Below, piece by piece: positions 25,742 to 34,149 of a DNA stretch of 64,000 bases. The stretch is taken from contig CAZZLQ010000004.1 in assembly GCA_964655245.1 (NCBI GenBank), positions 6,745 to 70,744 on the forward strand. Direction: 5' to 3'. The translations under genes were made by a program, and so were the position numbers. The stretch's first letter is position 1. The number at the start of each line of letters is the position of its first letter. The stretch is from JBEIHI01 sp964655245 (GTDB lineage: Bacteria; Bdellovibrionota; UBA2394). A model generated the notes under the pieces. The model was not told the DNA's origin. It did not search any database and saw only the letters and a program-made list of their open reading frames with translations.

Positions 25742-27166
25742 ATGTCGCTAGTGTCCTTTGAGCATGAAAAGAAAAAAGTTCTGATTGTCGATGATGAATC
25801 GGGAATGCGCCATATGTTGTCAGTCTTGCTGGAGCGGGAGGGCTATTCCATTGATACCGCTCAGAATGGCAAAGAGGGTCTCGATAAAATCAAATCTAAT
25901 GAGTATGCGCTCGTTCTTTGCGATATTCGAATGCCTGAGATGGACGGGCTGACCTTCCTTGAGTCCACTAAAAGTTTGAACAAGCTGCTGCCGGTCATCA
26001 TGATGTCGGCTTTTGGAAACGTCGATACAGCTATTGAGGCGATGAAAAAGGGTGCTTATGACTACGTCAGCAAGCCCTTTAAGGCCGATGAAATCTTGAT
26101 TCGTCTCCAGCGTTTGACCGATCAAGAAACTTTGATGTTTGAGAACCAGTCATTGAGGAGGGTTCTGCATCAAGAAACCTCTTTTAGTAATATCATCGCT
26201 CGATCTCCTCGAATGCTGGATATCTTTGATACGATTCGAAAGATTGCCGACTACAAAACCACAGTTCTGATCACGGGAGAGAGTGGATCCGGAAAAGAGT
26301 TGATTGCGCGGGCTATTCATTTCAATTCTCCAAGATCAAACAAGCCCTTCATCGCGATCAACTGTAGTGCGATCCCGGAAACCTTGTTGGAATCCGAGCT
26401 CTTTGGTTACGTAAAAGGGTCCTTTACTGGTGCCAACAAAGATAAAAAGGGTTTGTTTGAAGAGGCTTCGGGTGGGACTCTTTTCTTGGATGAGGTCGGG
26501 GATTTGCCCTTATCTCTTCAGGTGAAGCTGTTGCGAGCCATTCAAGAGGAGGAGATCCGACGGGTGGGGGACACCAAAACCCTCAAAATTGATGTGCGTC
26601 TCATCACCGCGACATTAAAAAATCTTGGAGAGGAGATCAAAAAAGGTACTTTCCGTGAGGACTTGTACTATCGGCTGAACGTTCTGCCTATTCATCTGCC
26701 TCCTCTCAGAGAGCGTAAGGAAGATATTCCTCTTCTCGCTGAAACATTTTTGAGCCGTTTCTCCAAGGAGATGGATAAGAAGGTGAAGAGGCTTTCACCA
26801 GAGGCAATCCAGTTTTTGACAGACTACTCATGGCCTGGAAACGTTCGAGAGCTTGAAAATACGATTGAGCGTGCAATGGTTTTGGAAACAGGGGAAGAGC
26901 TTCGACCAGACAGTCTTCCCGACTCCGTTAGAAATGTGGAAGTGAACCCGGCCATTCGAGCTGCGGCTAGTGAGCTCTCCATCAAAAAAATGATGGTGAT
27001 TATGGAGCAGGAGCTCATCAAGAAGGCGCTTGAAAAAACGGGTGGTAATCGAACTTGGGCTGCAAAGTTGCTTGAGATTTCTCATCGTGCCTTGCTCTAT
27101 AAGATCAAGCGCTATGGTCTTGAGCGATACATGATTGATCGAGATCCTGGTTTAGCCTTTAAGTAG
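25742..27166 (+). CDS. Sigma-54-dependent response regulator (NtrC/PilR family)
   Basis: This transcription activator has an N-terminal receiver (phospho-accepting Asp61 in CDIRMPEMDG), a central AAA+ domain and a C-terminal Fis-type helix-turn-helix (GGNRTWAAKLLEISHRALLY). Walker A is GESGSGKE (179-186) and Walker B LFLDE. The sigma-54 contact loop reads GSFTGA (226-231) rather than the consensus GAFTGA, a substitution found in some working activators. The ATG at 25742 with GGAGG six bases upstream is preferred over a GTG twelve bases earlier. Position inside the pilus block suggests control of pilin genes, as for PilR, but the target promoters are not in view. Confidence 0.93.
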   Translation: MSLVSFEHEKKKVLIVDDESGMRHMLSVLLEREGYSIDTAQNGKEGLDKIKSNEYALVLCDIRMPEMDGLTFLESTKSLNKLLPVIMMSAFGNVDTAIEAMKKGAYDYVSKPFKADEILIRLQRLTDQETLMFENQSLRRVLHQETSFSNIIARSPRMLDIFDTIRKIADYKTTVLITGESGSGKELIARAIHFNSPRSNKPFIAINCSAIPETLLESELFGYVKGSFTGANKDKKGLFEEASGGTLFLDEVGDLPLSLQVKLLRAIQEEEIRRVGDTKTLKIDVRLITATLKNLGEEIKKGTFREDLYYRLNVLPIHLPPLRERKEDIPLLAETFLSRFSKEMDKKVKRLSPEAIQFLTDYSWPGNVRELENTIERAMVLETGEELRPDSLPDSVRNVEVNPAIRAAASELSIKKMMVIMEQELIKKALEKTGGNRTWAAKLLEISHRALLYKIKRYGLERYMIDRDPGLAFK

Positions 27167-27220
27167 CCGATTTATTCCACCCTTTTCTTTTTCTTCAATT
27201 GAGTGGGATAATAGGAGTCT

Positions 27221-27994
27221 GTGAAAAAACGCGGCTTCACTCTCATTGAACTCATGGTGGTCGTTGTGATTATTGGAATCACGGCCGCTCTTAGTTATAT
27301 CAAGATCAATAGCCGGATGATGGTGAGTCGTCTGGAGAACTTTGCTCAGACTCTGGTGAGCGATTTGGATTATGCGCGTTCAACCGCGATGCTCAAGGGC
27401 TGTCCGATTCGCCTTGTTTTCTGCCAGGATCCGAATTGTACTTCGCTGAGTGATGGGCTCGGGAATATTGCGAGTGGAGAAGGTTCTGTGATTGGTCGAA
27501 CTACTGGTGGCACCTTCGCTCCGGCTACTCACTATGCTTTTTTGCGAATGTCTCAGAGCACAACGCTGAGTGGGATGTGCTACAACGCCTCTGCGGTGGC
27601 GGCTGCCTCTGATCTGTTTGGACTGTGGGATTTTGATCGACGGCCTCAGCCTATTCCGCAGGGAGTTGTTCTGAGAGGAATCTATACAACAACGGGGATC
27701 CTCAGCAATGTTGACTGGAGTGATACAACATCAGCGGATGCATCGGCATCGCTTTGGTTCAACTCAGAGGGGCGAATGACGGTTCCGCTCAATGCCTTTA
27801 CGACTTCCACAGGCGCCATGAGTTATCGGGTCGTCTTTCAGGCCAGCCTTGCTACTTGTGATGCAGCAAGTGCAGCAGATGATTGCTTGGGGTTTTTGAT
27901 TGCAACGCCTCAAGCGGCTGGACAAGCTCGACTGGTGCGTTGTAGCCCTGGGGGTGCTCGCAATGCAGCGACTCCCTCAGATGTTTGTTTCTAA
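27221..27994 (+). CDS. Prepilin-like protein, GspH/FimT family minor pilin
   Basis: The N-terminus carries a type III leader of five residues ending in Gly5, followed by FTLIELMVVVVIIGITAAL with Glu at mature position 5. This is the PilD cleavage and assembly signature. The C-terminal globular domain (to residue 257) has several cysteines that could form disulfides and a GspH-type arrangement. It probably acts as a minor pilin priming pilus assembly at the inner membrane. The GTG start has an AGGAG just upstream. A PilV-like gene follows 30 bp later. Confidence 0.88.
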   Translation: MKKRGFTLIELMVVVVIIGITAALSYIKINSRMMVSRLENFAQTLVSDLDYARSTAMLKGCPIRLVFCQDPNCTSLSDGLGNIASGEGSVIGRTTGGTFAPATHYAFLRMSQSTTLSGMCYNASAVAAASDLFGLWDFDRRPQPIPQGVVLRGIYTTTGILSNVDWSDTTSADASASLWFNSEGRMTVPLNAFTTSTGAMSYRVVFQASLATCDAASAADDCLGFLIATPQAAGQARLVRCSPGGARNAATPSDVCF

Positions 27995-28024
27995 TGTGTG
28001 ATGTGCGTGTTGTAGGAGTTTAAA

Positions 28025-28618
28025 GTGCAAAGAGATCAGAGAAGACAGTTGAAGAGAAGGCATGGCTTTACTCTTGTTGAGGTCTTAGTCGCGATGTTGA
28101 TTTTAGCCATTGGCCTACTAGGTTTGGCCGGGATTACGGTGGTAGTACTGCGCAGTAATACCTTGTCTCAGCAAATTTCTCAGGCCACGGCACTCGCTTC
28201 TTCTTTGCTTGAAACCTTGAGATCTCAAAGTAATTTGACGGCGTGCACGAGCACTTATTCTCCCTTTCCCTCTAACTGTAAGATTTTGAGTGAGGCGGGT
28301 ATCCAAGGAAAGGGTGAAGCTTTTTGGCCCTCCACTCAGAACCAACTTTGTGCCGTTAGCGGAGTGATGGGTGTTGGGCTCACTGAGTCCTTTGACAATG
28401 TCTCAGCCAACGGGACGGCCCGCTCTTCGTTTGACGCTTCGGCTGCGATTTGTAGTCTATCTAATCAGGCGACCTTTAACTCGGGGCCTTTCATTCGCTA
28501 TTATAAGGTGAGTGCCATTTCGGGGAGCACAGATCTGCGATTGGTCGCTGTTGTTTTGTTTCGAGACAAGTTTGGAAAGTGGCGTGCTGTGTCACTCGAT
28601 ACCCGACAAACACCCTAG
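28025..28618 (+). CDS. pilV: Prepilin-like protein, PilV-type minor pilin
   Basis: A 13-residue basic leader ends in HG, followed by FTLVEVLVAMLILAIGLLGLAG, the exact PilV-type N-terminal helix. The globular part of about 150 residues contains several cysteines. It starts with GTG and no strong ribosome-binding site is seen. PilV-type minor pilins are part of the priming complex with FimU/GspH-type partners, consistent with the gene before it. Companion pilW and pilX genes are not present here. Confidence 0.87.
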   Translation: MQRDQRRQLKRRHGFTLVEVLVAMLILAIGLLGLAGITVVVLRSNTLSQQISQATALASSLLETLRSQSNLTACTSTYSPFPSNCKILSEAGIQGKGEAFWPSTQNQLCAVSGVMGVGLTESFDNVSANGTARSSFDASAAICSLSNQATFNSGPFIRYYKVSAISGSTDLRLVAVVLFRDKFGKWRAVSLDTRQTP

Positions 28619-28660
28619 ATTTGTTGGTTCTTTAACGCAGATCATCAACTCAGTGCATTT

Positions 28661-28727
28661 GGTGCATAGCACCTAAGTCTTTGAATTTACTAGAATATTT
28701 GCTCTTCAATTCTCCGTGCGATAGGAT
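28661..28727 (+). promoter_or_regulatory. Candidate promoter and small inverted repeat before pilMNOPQ
   Basis: The 147-bp gap before pilM contains TTGCTC (28699-28704) and TAGGAT (28722-28727) with 17-bp spacing, a modest sigma-70-like pair about 38 bp before the ATG. Upstream is a small inverted repeat GGTGC-ATA-GCACC (28661-28673) that could be an operator or part of a terminator for the pilin genes. No U-tract follows it. Confidence 0.4.
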
Positions 28728-28765
28728 GATAGAGGCGAGTTTTCAATCGTCGGAGAGTTTTAGAC

Positions 28766-29839
28766 ATGGCTAGAGGAATAGTTGGTTTAGATATTGGAAG
28801 TCATTCGATCAAGGTGATGGAGCTCAAGGAAGCGCGTGGTGGCGTTTGGAAGCTTCAGAAGTTTGGTCTTCATAAATTGCCAGCGGAAGCGATTGTGGAC
28901 GGAGCCATCATGAACTCTGCCGCCGTTGTCGAAGGAATTCGAGATCTCATCGCTCGCCATAAGATAAAGGCTCGAGAAGTGGCCACTGCCGTCTCTGGGC
29001 ACTCGGTCATCATCAAAAAGATTACTTTACCTCTCATGACGGATGATGAGCTTGCCGAAAGCATTCAATGGGAAGCTGAGCAATACATCCCCTTCTCGGT
29101 AAATGATGTGAATTTGGATACTCAGATTATCTCCCGCAGCGAAGAAACGGGTCAGATGGAGGTCCTGCTTGTCGCGGCCAAGAAAGACATGATTCAGGAG
29201 TATACCTCAGTCATCAGCGAGGCTGGGCTGAAGCCACTGATTGTGGATGTTGCCTGCTTTGCGATTGAAAACTCATTCGAAGTGAACGATGAAGGGTTGG
29301 CCTCGGAAGTGGTTGCTCTCGTTAACATCGGGGCAAGTCTTGTCACGATCAACATCTTGAACAATGGGATGACCGCCTTTACTCGAGATATCAATATGGG
29401 TGGGAATCAGTTCACTGAAGAGATCCAAAAGCAACTGAATGTAAGCTACGACGAAGCTGAGGCCCTTAAGCTGGGTGGCAATGTCAGCACTTCTCAATCG
29501 ACCACGGAAGCTGTCGTTCCTCAGGAAGTGGGAGCGATTTTGAGAAGTACTGCTGAGGCTTTGGCAGTCGAGATTCAAAGAAGTATTGATTTCTATCTAG
29601 CAACATCTGCTGGATTGACTTTGAGCAAAGTGGTTTTGAGTGGAGGAACCGCGAAAGTCTCCTCACTCAAGGATGCTCTTGAGACGACTCTCAACACCAA
29701 AGTAGAGCTCGCCGATCCATTTCGAAAGATGACCTTCAATCCGAAGGAGTTTGATCCAGACTATCTACGAGATTTAGGTCCAATTAGCTCGGTGGTGGCT
29801 GGGCTGGCGATGCGTCGATTGGGGGATAAGCCCGTATGA
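28766..29839 (+). CDS. pilM: Type IV pilus assembly ATPase-like protein PilM
   Basis: PilM is the cytoplasmic actin-like (FtsA-fold) component that binds the N-terminal tail of PilN in the inner-membrane alignment complex. The nucleotide-binding start GLDIGSHSIKVMEL and the segment IQWEAEQYIPF are diagnostic. The C-terminal ATPase part has VVLSGGTAKVSSL. The length of 357 residues is standard. A GGAGAG ribosome-binding site precedes the ATG and the stop overlaps pilN (ATGA). It begins the pilMNOPQ operon. Confidence 0.96.
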   Translation: MARGIVGLDIGSHSIKVMELKEARGGVWKLQKFGLHKLPAEAIVDGAIMNSAAVVEGIRDLIARHKIKAREVATAVSGHSVIIKKITLPLMTDDELAESIQWEAEQYIPFSVNDVNLDTQIISRSEETGQMEVLLVAAKKDMIQEYTSVISEAGLKPLIVDVACFAIENSFEVNDEGLASEVVALVNIGASLVTINILNNGMTAFTRDINMGGNQFTEEIQKQLNVSYDEAEALKLGGNVSTSQSTTEAVVPQEVGAILRSTAEALAVEIQRSIDFYLATSAGLTLSKVVLSGGTAKVSSLKDALETTLNTKVELADPFRKMTFNPKEFDPDYLRDLGPISSVVAGLAMRRLGDKPV

Positions 29840-30381
29840 TTCGTATCAACCTTGTCGTTGTCCCCAAGCTTCGAAAGCAAGAGACATTAGTCTATCAAGC
29901 TGCCGCAGGCTTTTTCATTTTGGTCATGGTTTTTGCTGGATGTTACTTCTGGGGTCTCACCAAGGCCGATCAAAAGGTTGCGCTTCAGCAGCGAAATGAA
30001 GCGAAGAAGCAGGAAATTCGTCAGCTCGAAGCCAGTGTTGGTGAGGTTGAAAAGTTTAAGCAGCAGGCGCGAACTCTGGAAGAACAGTTGACTGTGATCC
30101 GCTCTCTGGAAAAGGGGCGATCCGGTCCCATCAAAATGATGGATGAATTGACTGAGATCGTACCACGTCGACTCTGGATAACGGCGTTTCGCGAGGCTGG
30201 CAAACGAGTGACTCTTGATGGGCTTGCCGAAAGTGGAATGGTGATTGCTGACTTTTTAGACAATCTCAAGGCTTCACGGTTTTTTCAAAATCCAAGCTTG
30301 GTGGTTGTGAATGCTGCTGAACAAGATGGGGTTTCATTGCAGAGATTTTCGATCACGTTGAATGTGAAGTACGATTTGTAG
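29836..30381 (+). CDS. pilN: Type IV pilus assembly protein PilN
   Basis: PilN is a bitopic inner-membrane protein whose cytoplasmic tail (MIRINLVVVPKLRKQE) fits the PilM groove. One membrane segment lies at about residues 22-42, then a coiled coil (about 50-95) and a small ferredoxin-like periplasmic domain (about 105-181). The usual INLLP motif appears as INLVVVP, a small variation. It overlaps pilM and lies 24 bp before pilO. Confidence 0.93.
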   Translation: MIRINLVVVPKLRKQETLVYQAAAGFFILVMVFAGCYFWGLTKADQKVALQQRNEAKKQEIRQLEASVGEVEKFKQQARTLEEQLTVIRSLEKGRSGPIKMMDELTEIVPRRLWITAFREAGKRVTLDGLAESGMVIADFLDNLKASRFFQNPSLVVVNAAEQDGVSLQRFSITLNVKYDL

Positions 30382-30387
30382 CGATTA

Positions 30388-30404
30388 TTTTTTTTGGGGG
30401 GGGG
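30388..30404 (+). repeat. T8G9 homopolymer tract forming the pilO ribosome-binding site
   Basis: Eight T residues (30388-30395) are followed by nine G residues (30396-30404) directly before the pilO ATG at 30406. The G run is the only Shine-Dalgarno candidate for pilO. Homopolymer tracts of this length are prone to strand slippage, which would change spacing or strength of the site without touching the reading frame. Confidence 0.9.
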
Positions 30405-30405
30405 A

Positions 30406-30978
30406 ATGGCCAAGATCTTAGACAAATTGAACAAGGTCCCAGTTTGGCAAAAGCTGCTTGTGCTCGTGGTCTTGGCTGTTGGCGTTGTCGCCTTTTTTCA
30501 TTTCACCCAGTGGACTGTTATTGATCGAGAACTCGCTACGCTTGATTCTGAGTTTGATAACTTGGAGAGAAAATATCGAGAGCAGAAGGCCATTGCCGAA
30601 GACCTGGCTGCTTTTAAGCAAAACATTCGAAAGCTAGAAGAGGATTTGAGGGTGGCTCTCACTCAGTTGCCCAGAGATAAAGAAATCCCTTCTCTGCTTC
30701 GAGACGTTTACTCTTTAGGAAAAAAATCAGGAATCGAGTTTAAAACATTCAGTCCATCCGCTGAAGTGCCCAAAAAGTTGTATGCTGAAGTGCCTATCAA
30801 GCTGACTTTGGCTGGAACTTATCATGAGATTGCTGTCTTCTTTGATCGAGTCGGAAAACTCTCTCGAATCGTGAACATTTCTGATATCGATCTGAGTCCA
30901 ATCCAGGCCAAGGACGGGCTTGCTAATCTGACAGTAAACTGTACCGCGACAACCTTTACTTTTTTGGGGGGCAAATAG
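30406..30978 (+). CDS. pilO: Type IV pilus assembly protein PilO
   Basis: PilO is the inner-membrane partner of PilN and forms the periplasmic alignment complex. A membrane segment lies at about residues 15-35, followed by a coiled coil (about 40-85) and a C-terminal ferredoxin-like domain with the typical TYHEIAVFFDRVGKLSRIVNISDI stretch. The ATG at 30406 is preferred over a TTG twelve bases earlier. The TAG stop is immediately followed by the GTG start of pilP in the same reading frame. Confidence 0.93.
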   Translation: MAKILDKLNKVPVWQKLLVLVVLAVGVVAFFHFTQWTVIDRELATLDSEFDNLERKYREQKAIAEDLAAFKQNIRKLEEDLRVALTQLPRDKEIPSLLRDVYSLGKKSGIEFKTFSPSAEVPKKLYAEVPIKLTLAGTYHEIAVFFDRVGKLSRIVNISDIDLSPIQAKDGLANLTVNCTATTFTFLGGK

Positions 30979-31467
30979 GTGTTGGCTTCTCTCTTTTTTC
31001 TTTTGACGATGGCGCCTCAACAAGAATCGCCTAGGGATCCTGCCCTTGAGTCTGAGGCGGCACCCTCTGCCGCGGGAGAGTCTGCGTCAGCTGAAGCAGA
31101 AGTGTCCGTCTATACTTACAATCCGTTTGGGAAACGGGATCCTTTCAAATCCTATATTTCTGAAAAGGCAGTGACTGCCGTTGATTCCTCGAATCCACTT
31201 TTGGCGTGGGATCTTTCCCGGTTTACTCTCACGGGGGTCATCTGGGGGATTGCGAATCCCAAGGCCATTGTTCGTGATGGAGGTGGTCGAGGCCACGTGA
31301 TTAGTCGAGGTACTCGGATTGGAAGAAATAAGGGACAAGTGATTCGTATTCTGAAGGCAGAAGTCGTTGTTCAAGAAGAGTTTCGAGACCCATTAGGTAA
31401 ATTGATTGTTAGTGAGTTTGCATTGAAGCTGGCTCGCGATGATCAGAAAAATGAAGAGCGCAAATAG
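30979..31467 (+). CDS. pilP: Type IV pilus assembly protein PilP, without lipobox
   Basis: PilP links the PilNO complex to the PilQ secretin. The C-terminal beta domain is recognisable from YNPFGKRDPFKSY, WDLSRFTLTGVIWG, KAIVRDGGGRGHVISRGTRIG and VVVQEEFRDPLGK. The N-terminus is a short hydrophobic stretch (about 12 residues) with no cysteine, whereas PilP is normally an inner-membrane lipoprotein. The GTG start lies directly after the pilO TAG codon, in frame. A GGGGGG run seven bases upstream is the likely ribosome-binding site. How the protein is exported and anchored is unclear. Confidence 0.9.
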   Translation: MLASLFFLLTMAPQQESPRDPALESEAAPSAAGESASAEAEVSVYTYNPFGKRDPFKSYISEKAVTAVDSSNPLLAWDLSRFTLTGVIWGIANPKAIVRDGGGRGHVISRGTRIGRNKGQVIRILKAEVVVQEEFRDPLGKLIVSEFALKLARDDQKNEERK

Positions 31468-31475
31468 GAGTGATC

Positions 31476-33563
31476 ATGTCAACTCGAATGATATTCAGTG
31501 TGATTTTTGTTATGGGACTTTTCTCGGCTTGTTCAAAGAAACAAGCGACTGTCAAAGTCGATGAATCCTCTTCTAGTGTCCTGATGGTCTCGGCTGTCAC
31601 GCTTGATGTGAGTCAGGGCCAAGAAACGGTCAAGATCGCTTCAAGTGGCGAGCCCAAATATAATGTGTTCAAGCTTTCCGATCCTGAGCGAGTGGTTGTG
31701 GACCTGATTGATGCTGAGCTAGCAGCGGATGTTGAAAAGAGCATTGCTGGAAAAGGCGGGGTCAAAGAGCTCAAGGTCGAGTCGATGAAAGATTCCCTTT
31801 CCTCTCTTGTTCGCGTGGAGATTTATCTTTCGCCGGGCATGAGTTATCTCGCTTCCGTTGATGGCTCGCAGCTGAATCTCGCATTGACAGGTGCAAGTGT
31901 TGCTGAGGCAGCTCCTTCTCCTGTTGAGCCTTCATCCGCTTCTGAGGCGATTCCAGCTGTACCCGCTCCTGCTCCTGCTGCTGAGGTTCCTGCCGTTGAA
32001 GTGCCCGTTCCCGTTCCAGCACCGATGGTCGAAGTGCCTGCTCCCGAGATGAAGGCAGAGCAAGCTCCCGCTGAATTGGCGCCTGTTCCTCTTCCCACAC
32101 CAGTGGCCGAGTCAGCTCCCACTGAGGAGCCTGCGGCGGATAGCACAAAGGCTCAGGACTTTCCTGCTCCGCGACGAGTAGAGGATGGAAAAATCAAGCC
32201 TGCTGTCGTGAGCCAAGAAATTCCGACGACCAATTTGACTGATGGAACTTCCATTCTGACTGAGTTGGATACAAAGGTTTACACTGGTCGACGAGTTTCT
32301 CTTGAGTTCCAAAATGCCGATGTCCAAGACATCATTCGACTGATCGCAGATGTTTCTAAGTTGAATATCATCACCAGTGATGCCGTGAAGGGATCGCTCA
32401 CATTGAAATTGATCGACGTGCCTTGGGATCAAGCTCTCGATATTATCCTCACCACTTTGGGATTGGATAAGGTTCAGCATGGCAACATCATTCGAGTGGC
32501 CCCGGCGGAAGCGCTCAAGAAAGAACGTGAAACGGCCCTGGCCAATGACAAAGCGGCTAAGCAGCTTGAGCCTCTGAAGCTTAAACTCATCAATATTAAC
32601 TATGCAACGGGATCAGAGCTTCAAGCTCGGATCAAGAATCTCCTTTCAGAGAGAGGAACCGTGGATGTTGATGATCGGACCAATACTTTGATTGTTAAAG
32701 ATATCAAAGAGAATCTGACCCGGATCGAAAGCTTGATCAAAGTCTTAGATACTCAGACTCCACAGGTGCGGATCGAGAGTCGAATTGTTCAAGCCAACGA
32801 CAACTTTGCTCGTAACTTTGGTATTCAGTGGGGACCCACTCTCAATTTGAACGACGAAAATGGGAAGTCGAGAGACTTTCAGTTTCCTCGCGAGATTACA
32901 GGAGCGGGAGTTCCCTCAGGTGACGCTGGGACGACGCTCTCAGGTTGGGCTGTTGATGCAGCAACCAGTTCCAAGGGTTCGCAACTCGGATTTAGAATTG
33001 GATCGGTCAGTGATATTTTTGATCTCGATCTTCGCTTGAGTTATGCTGAGATTGAGTCGGTCGGACGGGTCATCTCGCGACCGAACATCACTGTTCTTGA
33101 TAACCGAACAGCTCGAATCATTCAGGGAACAAAGATTCCATTCTTGAGCTCCAGTTCCTCTGGGGCAAACGTGTCGTTCCAGGAAGCTGGTATTGAGATT
33201 CAAGTCACTCCGCACATCACCAATGACGGATCTGTCTTGATGAAGATCAATACGAGAAGCAACGAGCCTCAGTCCGGGGACGTTGGCGGTAACCGAATCA
33301 TAAGTATTCGAGAAGCCACCACCGAGATGTTAGTCAAGAGCGCACGAACCGCAGTGCTCGGGGGAGTGTTCAAAACTGTTGAGACCAACTCCGAGACGGG
33401 AGTTCCCTTCATGAAGGATCTTCCAGTGGTAGGATGGCTTTTCAAGGGTCGAGATCAGCAAAGAAACCGTGAAGAGCTCCTGATCTTCATTACTCCTTAT
33501 ATTCTGTCGGATAACAGATCCGCTGCGACAGCTCCGGCTGGCGAAACGACCTTTGCCGAGTAA
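31476..33563 (+). CDS. pilQ: Type IV pilus secretin PilQ, with an apparent lipobox
   Basis: PilQ is the outer-membrane secretin ring for the pilus fibre. The order is: signal ending in LFSAC (Cys19), AMIN domain (about 35-150), Pro/Ala/Val/Glu-rich linker (about 150-215), STN/secretin-N domain (about 262-335), NolW-type domain (about 360-440) and secretin C-domain (about 440-685) with VPFMKDLPVVGWLFKG and the terminal ELLIFITPYIL. A lipobox on PilQ is unusual and would make it self-anchoring. The ATG at 31476 has AGGAG five bases upstream. It ends the pilMNOPQ run. Confidence 0.95.
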   Translation: MSTRMIFSVIFVMGLFSACSKKQATVKVDESSSSVLMVSAVTLDVSQGQETVKIASSGEPKYNVFKLSDPERVVVDLIDAELAADVEKSIAGKGGVKELKVESMKDSLSSLVRVEIYLSPGMSYLASVDGSQLNLALTGASVAEAAPSPVEPSSASEAIPAVPAPAPAAEVPAVEVPVPVPAPMVEVPAPEMKAEQAPAELAPVPLPTPVAESAPTEEPAADSTKAQDFPAPRRVEDGKIKPAVVSQEIPTTNLTDGTSILTELDTKVYTGRRVSLEFQNADVQDIIRLIADVSKLNIITSDAVKGSLTLKLIDVPWDQALDIILTTLGLDKVQHGNIIRVAPAEALKKERETALANDKAAKQLEPLKLKLININYATGSELQARIKNLLSERGTVDVDDRTNTLIVKDIKENLTRIESLIKVLDTQTPQVRIESRIVQANDNFARNFGIQWGPTLNLNDENGKSRDFQFPREITGAGVPSGDAGTTLSGWAVDAATSSKGSQLGFRIGSVSDIFDLDLRLSYAEIESVGRVISRPNITVLDNRTARIIQGTKIPFLSSSSSGANVSFQEAGIEIQVTPHITNDGSVLMKINTRSNEPQSGDVGGNRIISIREATTEMLVKSARTAVLGGVFKTVETNSETGVPFMKDLPVVGWLFKGRDQQRNREELLIFITPYILSDNRSAATAPAGETTFAE

Positions 33564-33588
33564 GATCTGCTGATTTTAGTCGACAATT

Positions 33589-33608
33589 CGCTCGTTTAGC
33601 GGTTTTTT
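33589..33608 (+). terminator. Weak candidate terminator after pilQ
   Basis: A short CGCT/AGCG stem with a five-base loop (33589-33601) is followed by G and six T residues, 26 bp after the pilQ stop and 10 bp before accB. The stem is only 4 bp, so termination is probably partial at best and accB may be cotranscribed with pilQ. Confidence 0.35.
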
Positions 33609-33617
33609 GTTGTTCAG

Positions 33618-34148
33618 ATGGGAAACGACAAAAAGACGACGACCTTTCGTTCACGGTCTTCGCCCTCGGTCGCTGAGGGGGAGGCAAACTCAAAATTAGA
33701 TGTTCCTGAAGCCGCCATTCGTCGGCTGGCAGACCTCTTAAGAACAACGGATCTTGCGGAGATTGAGATCGCAACAGGAGCTTTGAGTGTTCGGGTTCGA
33801 GCGAAAGAGGGTCCTGCTGTTTACTCAGTGGCGACAGCTCCCGCAGTTTCGGTGACCTCTCCGTCTGCCGCTTCCAACGCTCGGTCCTCTGAGCCAGCGG
33901 CACATCCTGATTTACACATTATTCGCTCTCCCTTTATTGGAACATTTTATAGAGCTCCATCTCCCACTTCACCTGCCTTTGTTGAGCAGGGGCAGAGTGT
34001 GGCCAAGGGACAAAGCTTGGGCATTGTGGAAGCGATGAAGTTGATGAATGAGATTGAGTCTGATGCTGCGGGCGTGATTGAAAAGATCTTCGTCGAAAAT
34101 GGAACTCCCGTTGAGTTCAACACTCCTTTGTTCGGGATTCGAAAGTAA
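33618..34148 (+). CDS. accB: Biotin carboxyl carrier protein of acetyl-CoA carboxylase (AccB)
   Basis: AccB carries the biotin that is carboxylated by AccC and delivers the carboxyl group for malonyl-CoA synthesis. The biotinyl domain spans about residues 100-176, with biotin lysine in VEAMKLMNEI and the thumb-like segment SPFIGTFYRAPSPTSPAF typical of acetyl-CoA carboxylase. The N-terminal 25 residues are basic and polar, somewhat longer than usual. A helix (about 28-60) and a Ser/Ala/Pro-rich linker (about 70-98) follow. The gene is one base upstream of accC. Confidence 0.94.
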   Translation: MGNDKKTTTFRSRSSPSVAEGEANSKLDVPEAAIRRLADLLRTTDLAEIEIATGALSVRVRAKEGPAVYSVATAPAVSVTSPSAASNARSSEPAAHPDLHIIRSPFIGTFYRAPSPTSPAFVEQGQSVAKGQSLGIVEAMKLMNEIESDAAGVIEKIFVENGTPVEFNTPLFGIRK

Positions 34149-34149
34149 A

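Noticed and set aside
30994..31467. Frameshift or truncation of pilP
   Set aside because: All C-terminal PilP segments are present and in one frame; only the leader type is unusual.
31900..32160. Pro/Ala/Val-rich region of pilQ as a separate gene on the other strand
   Set aside because: Long antisense frames arise from the biased codons of the linker; PilQ continues through it in frame.
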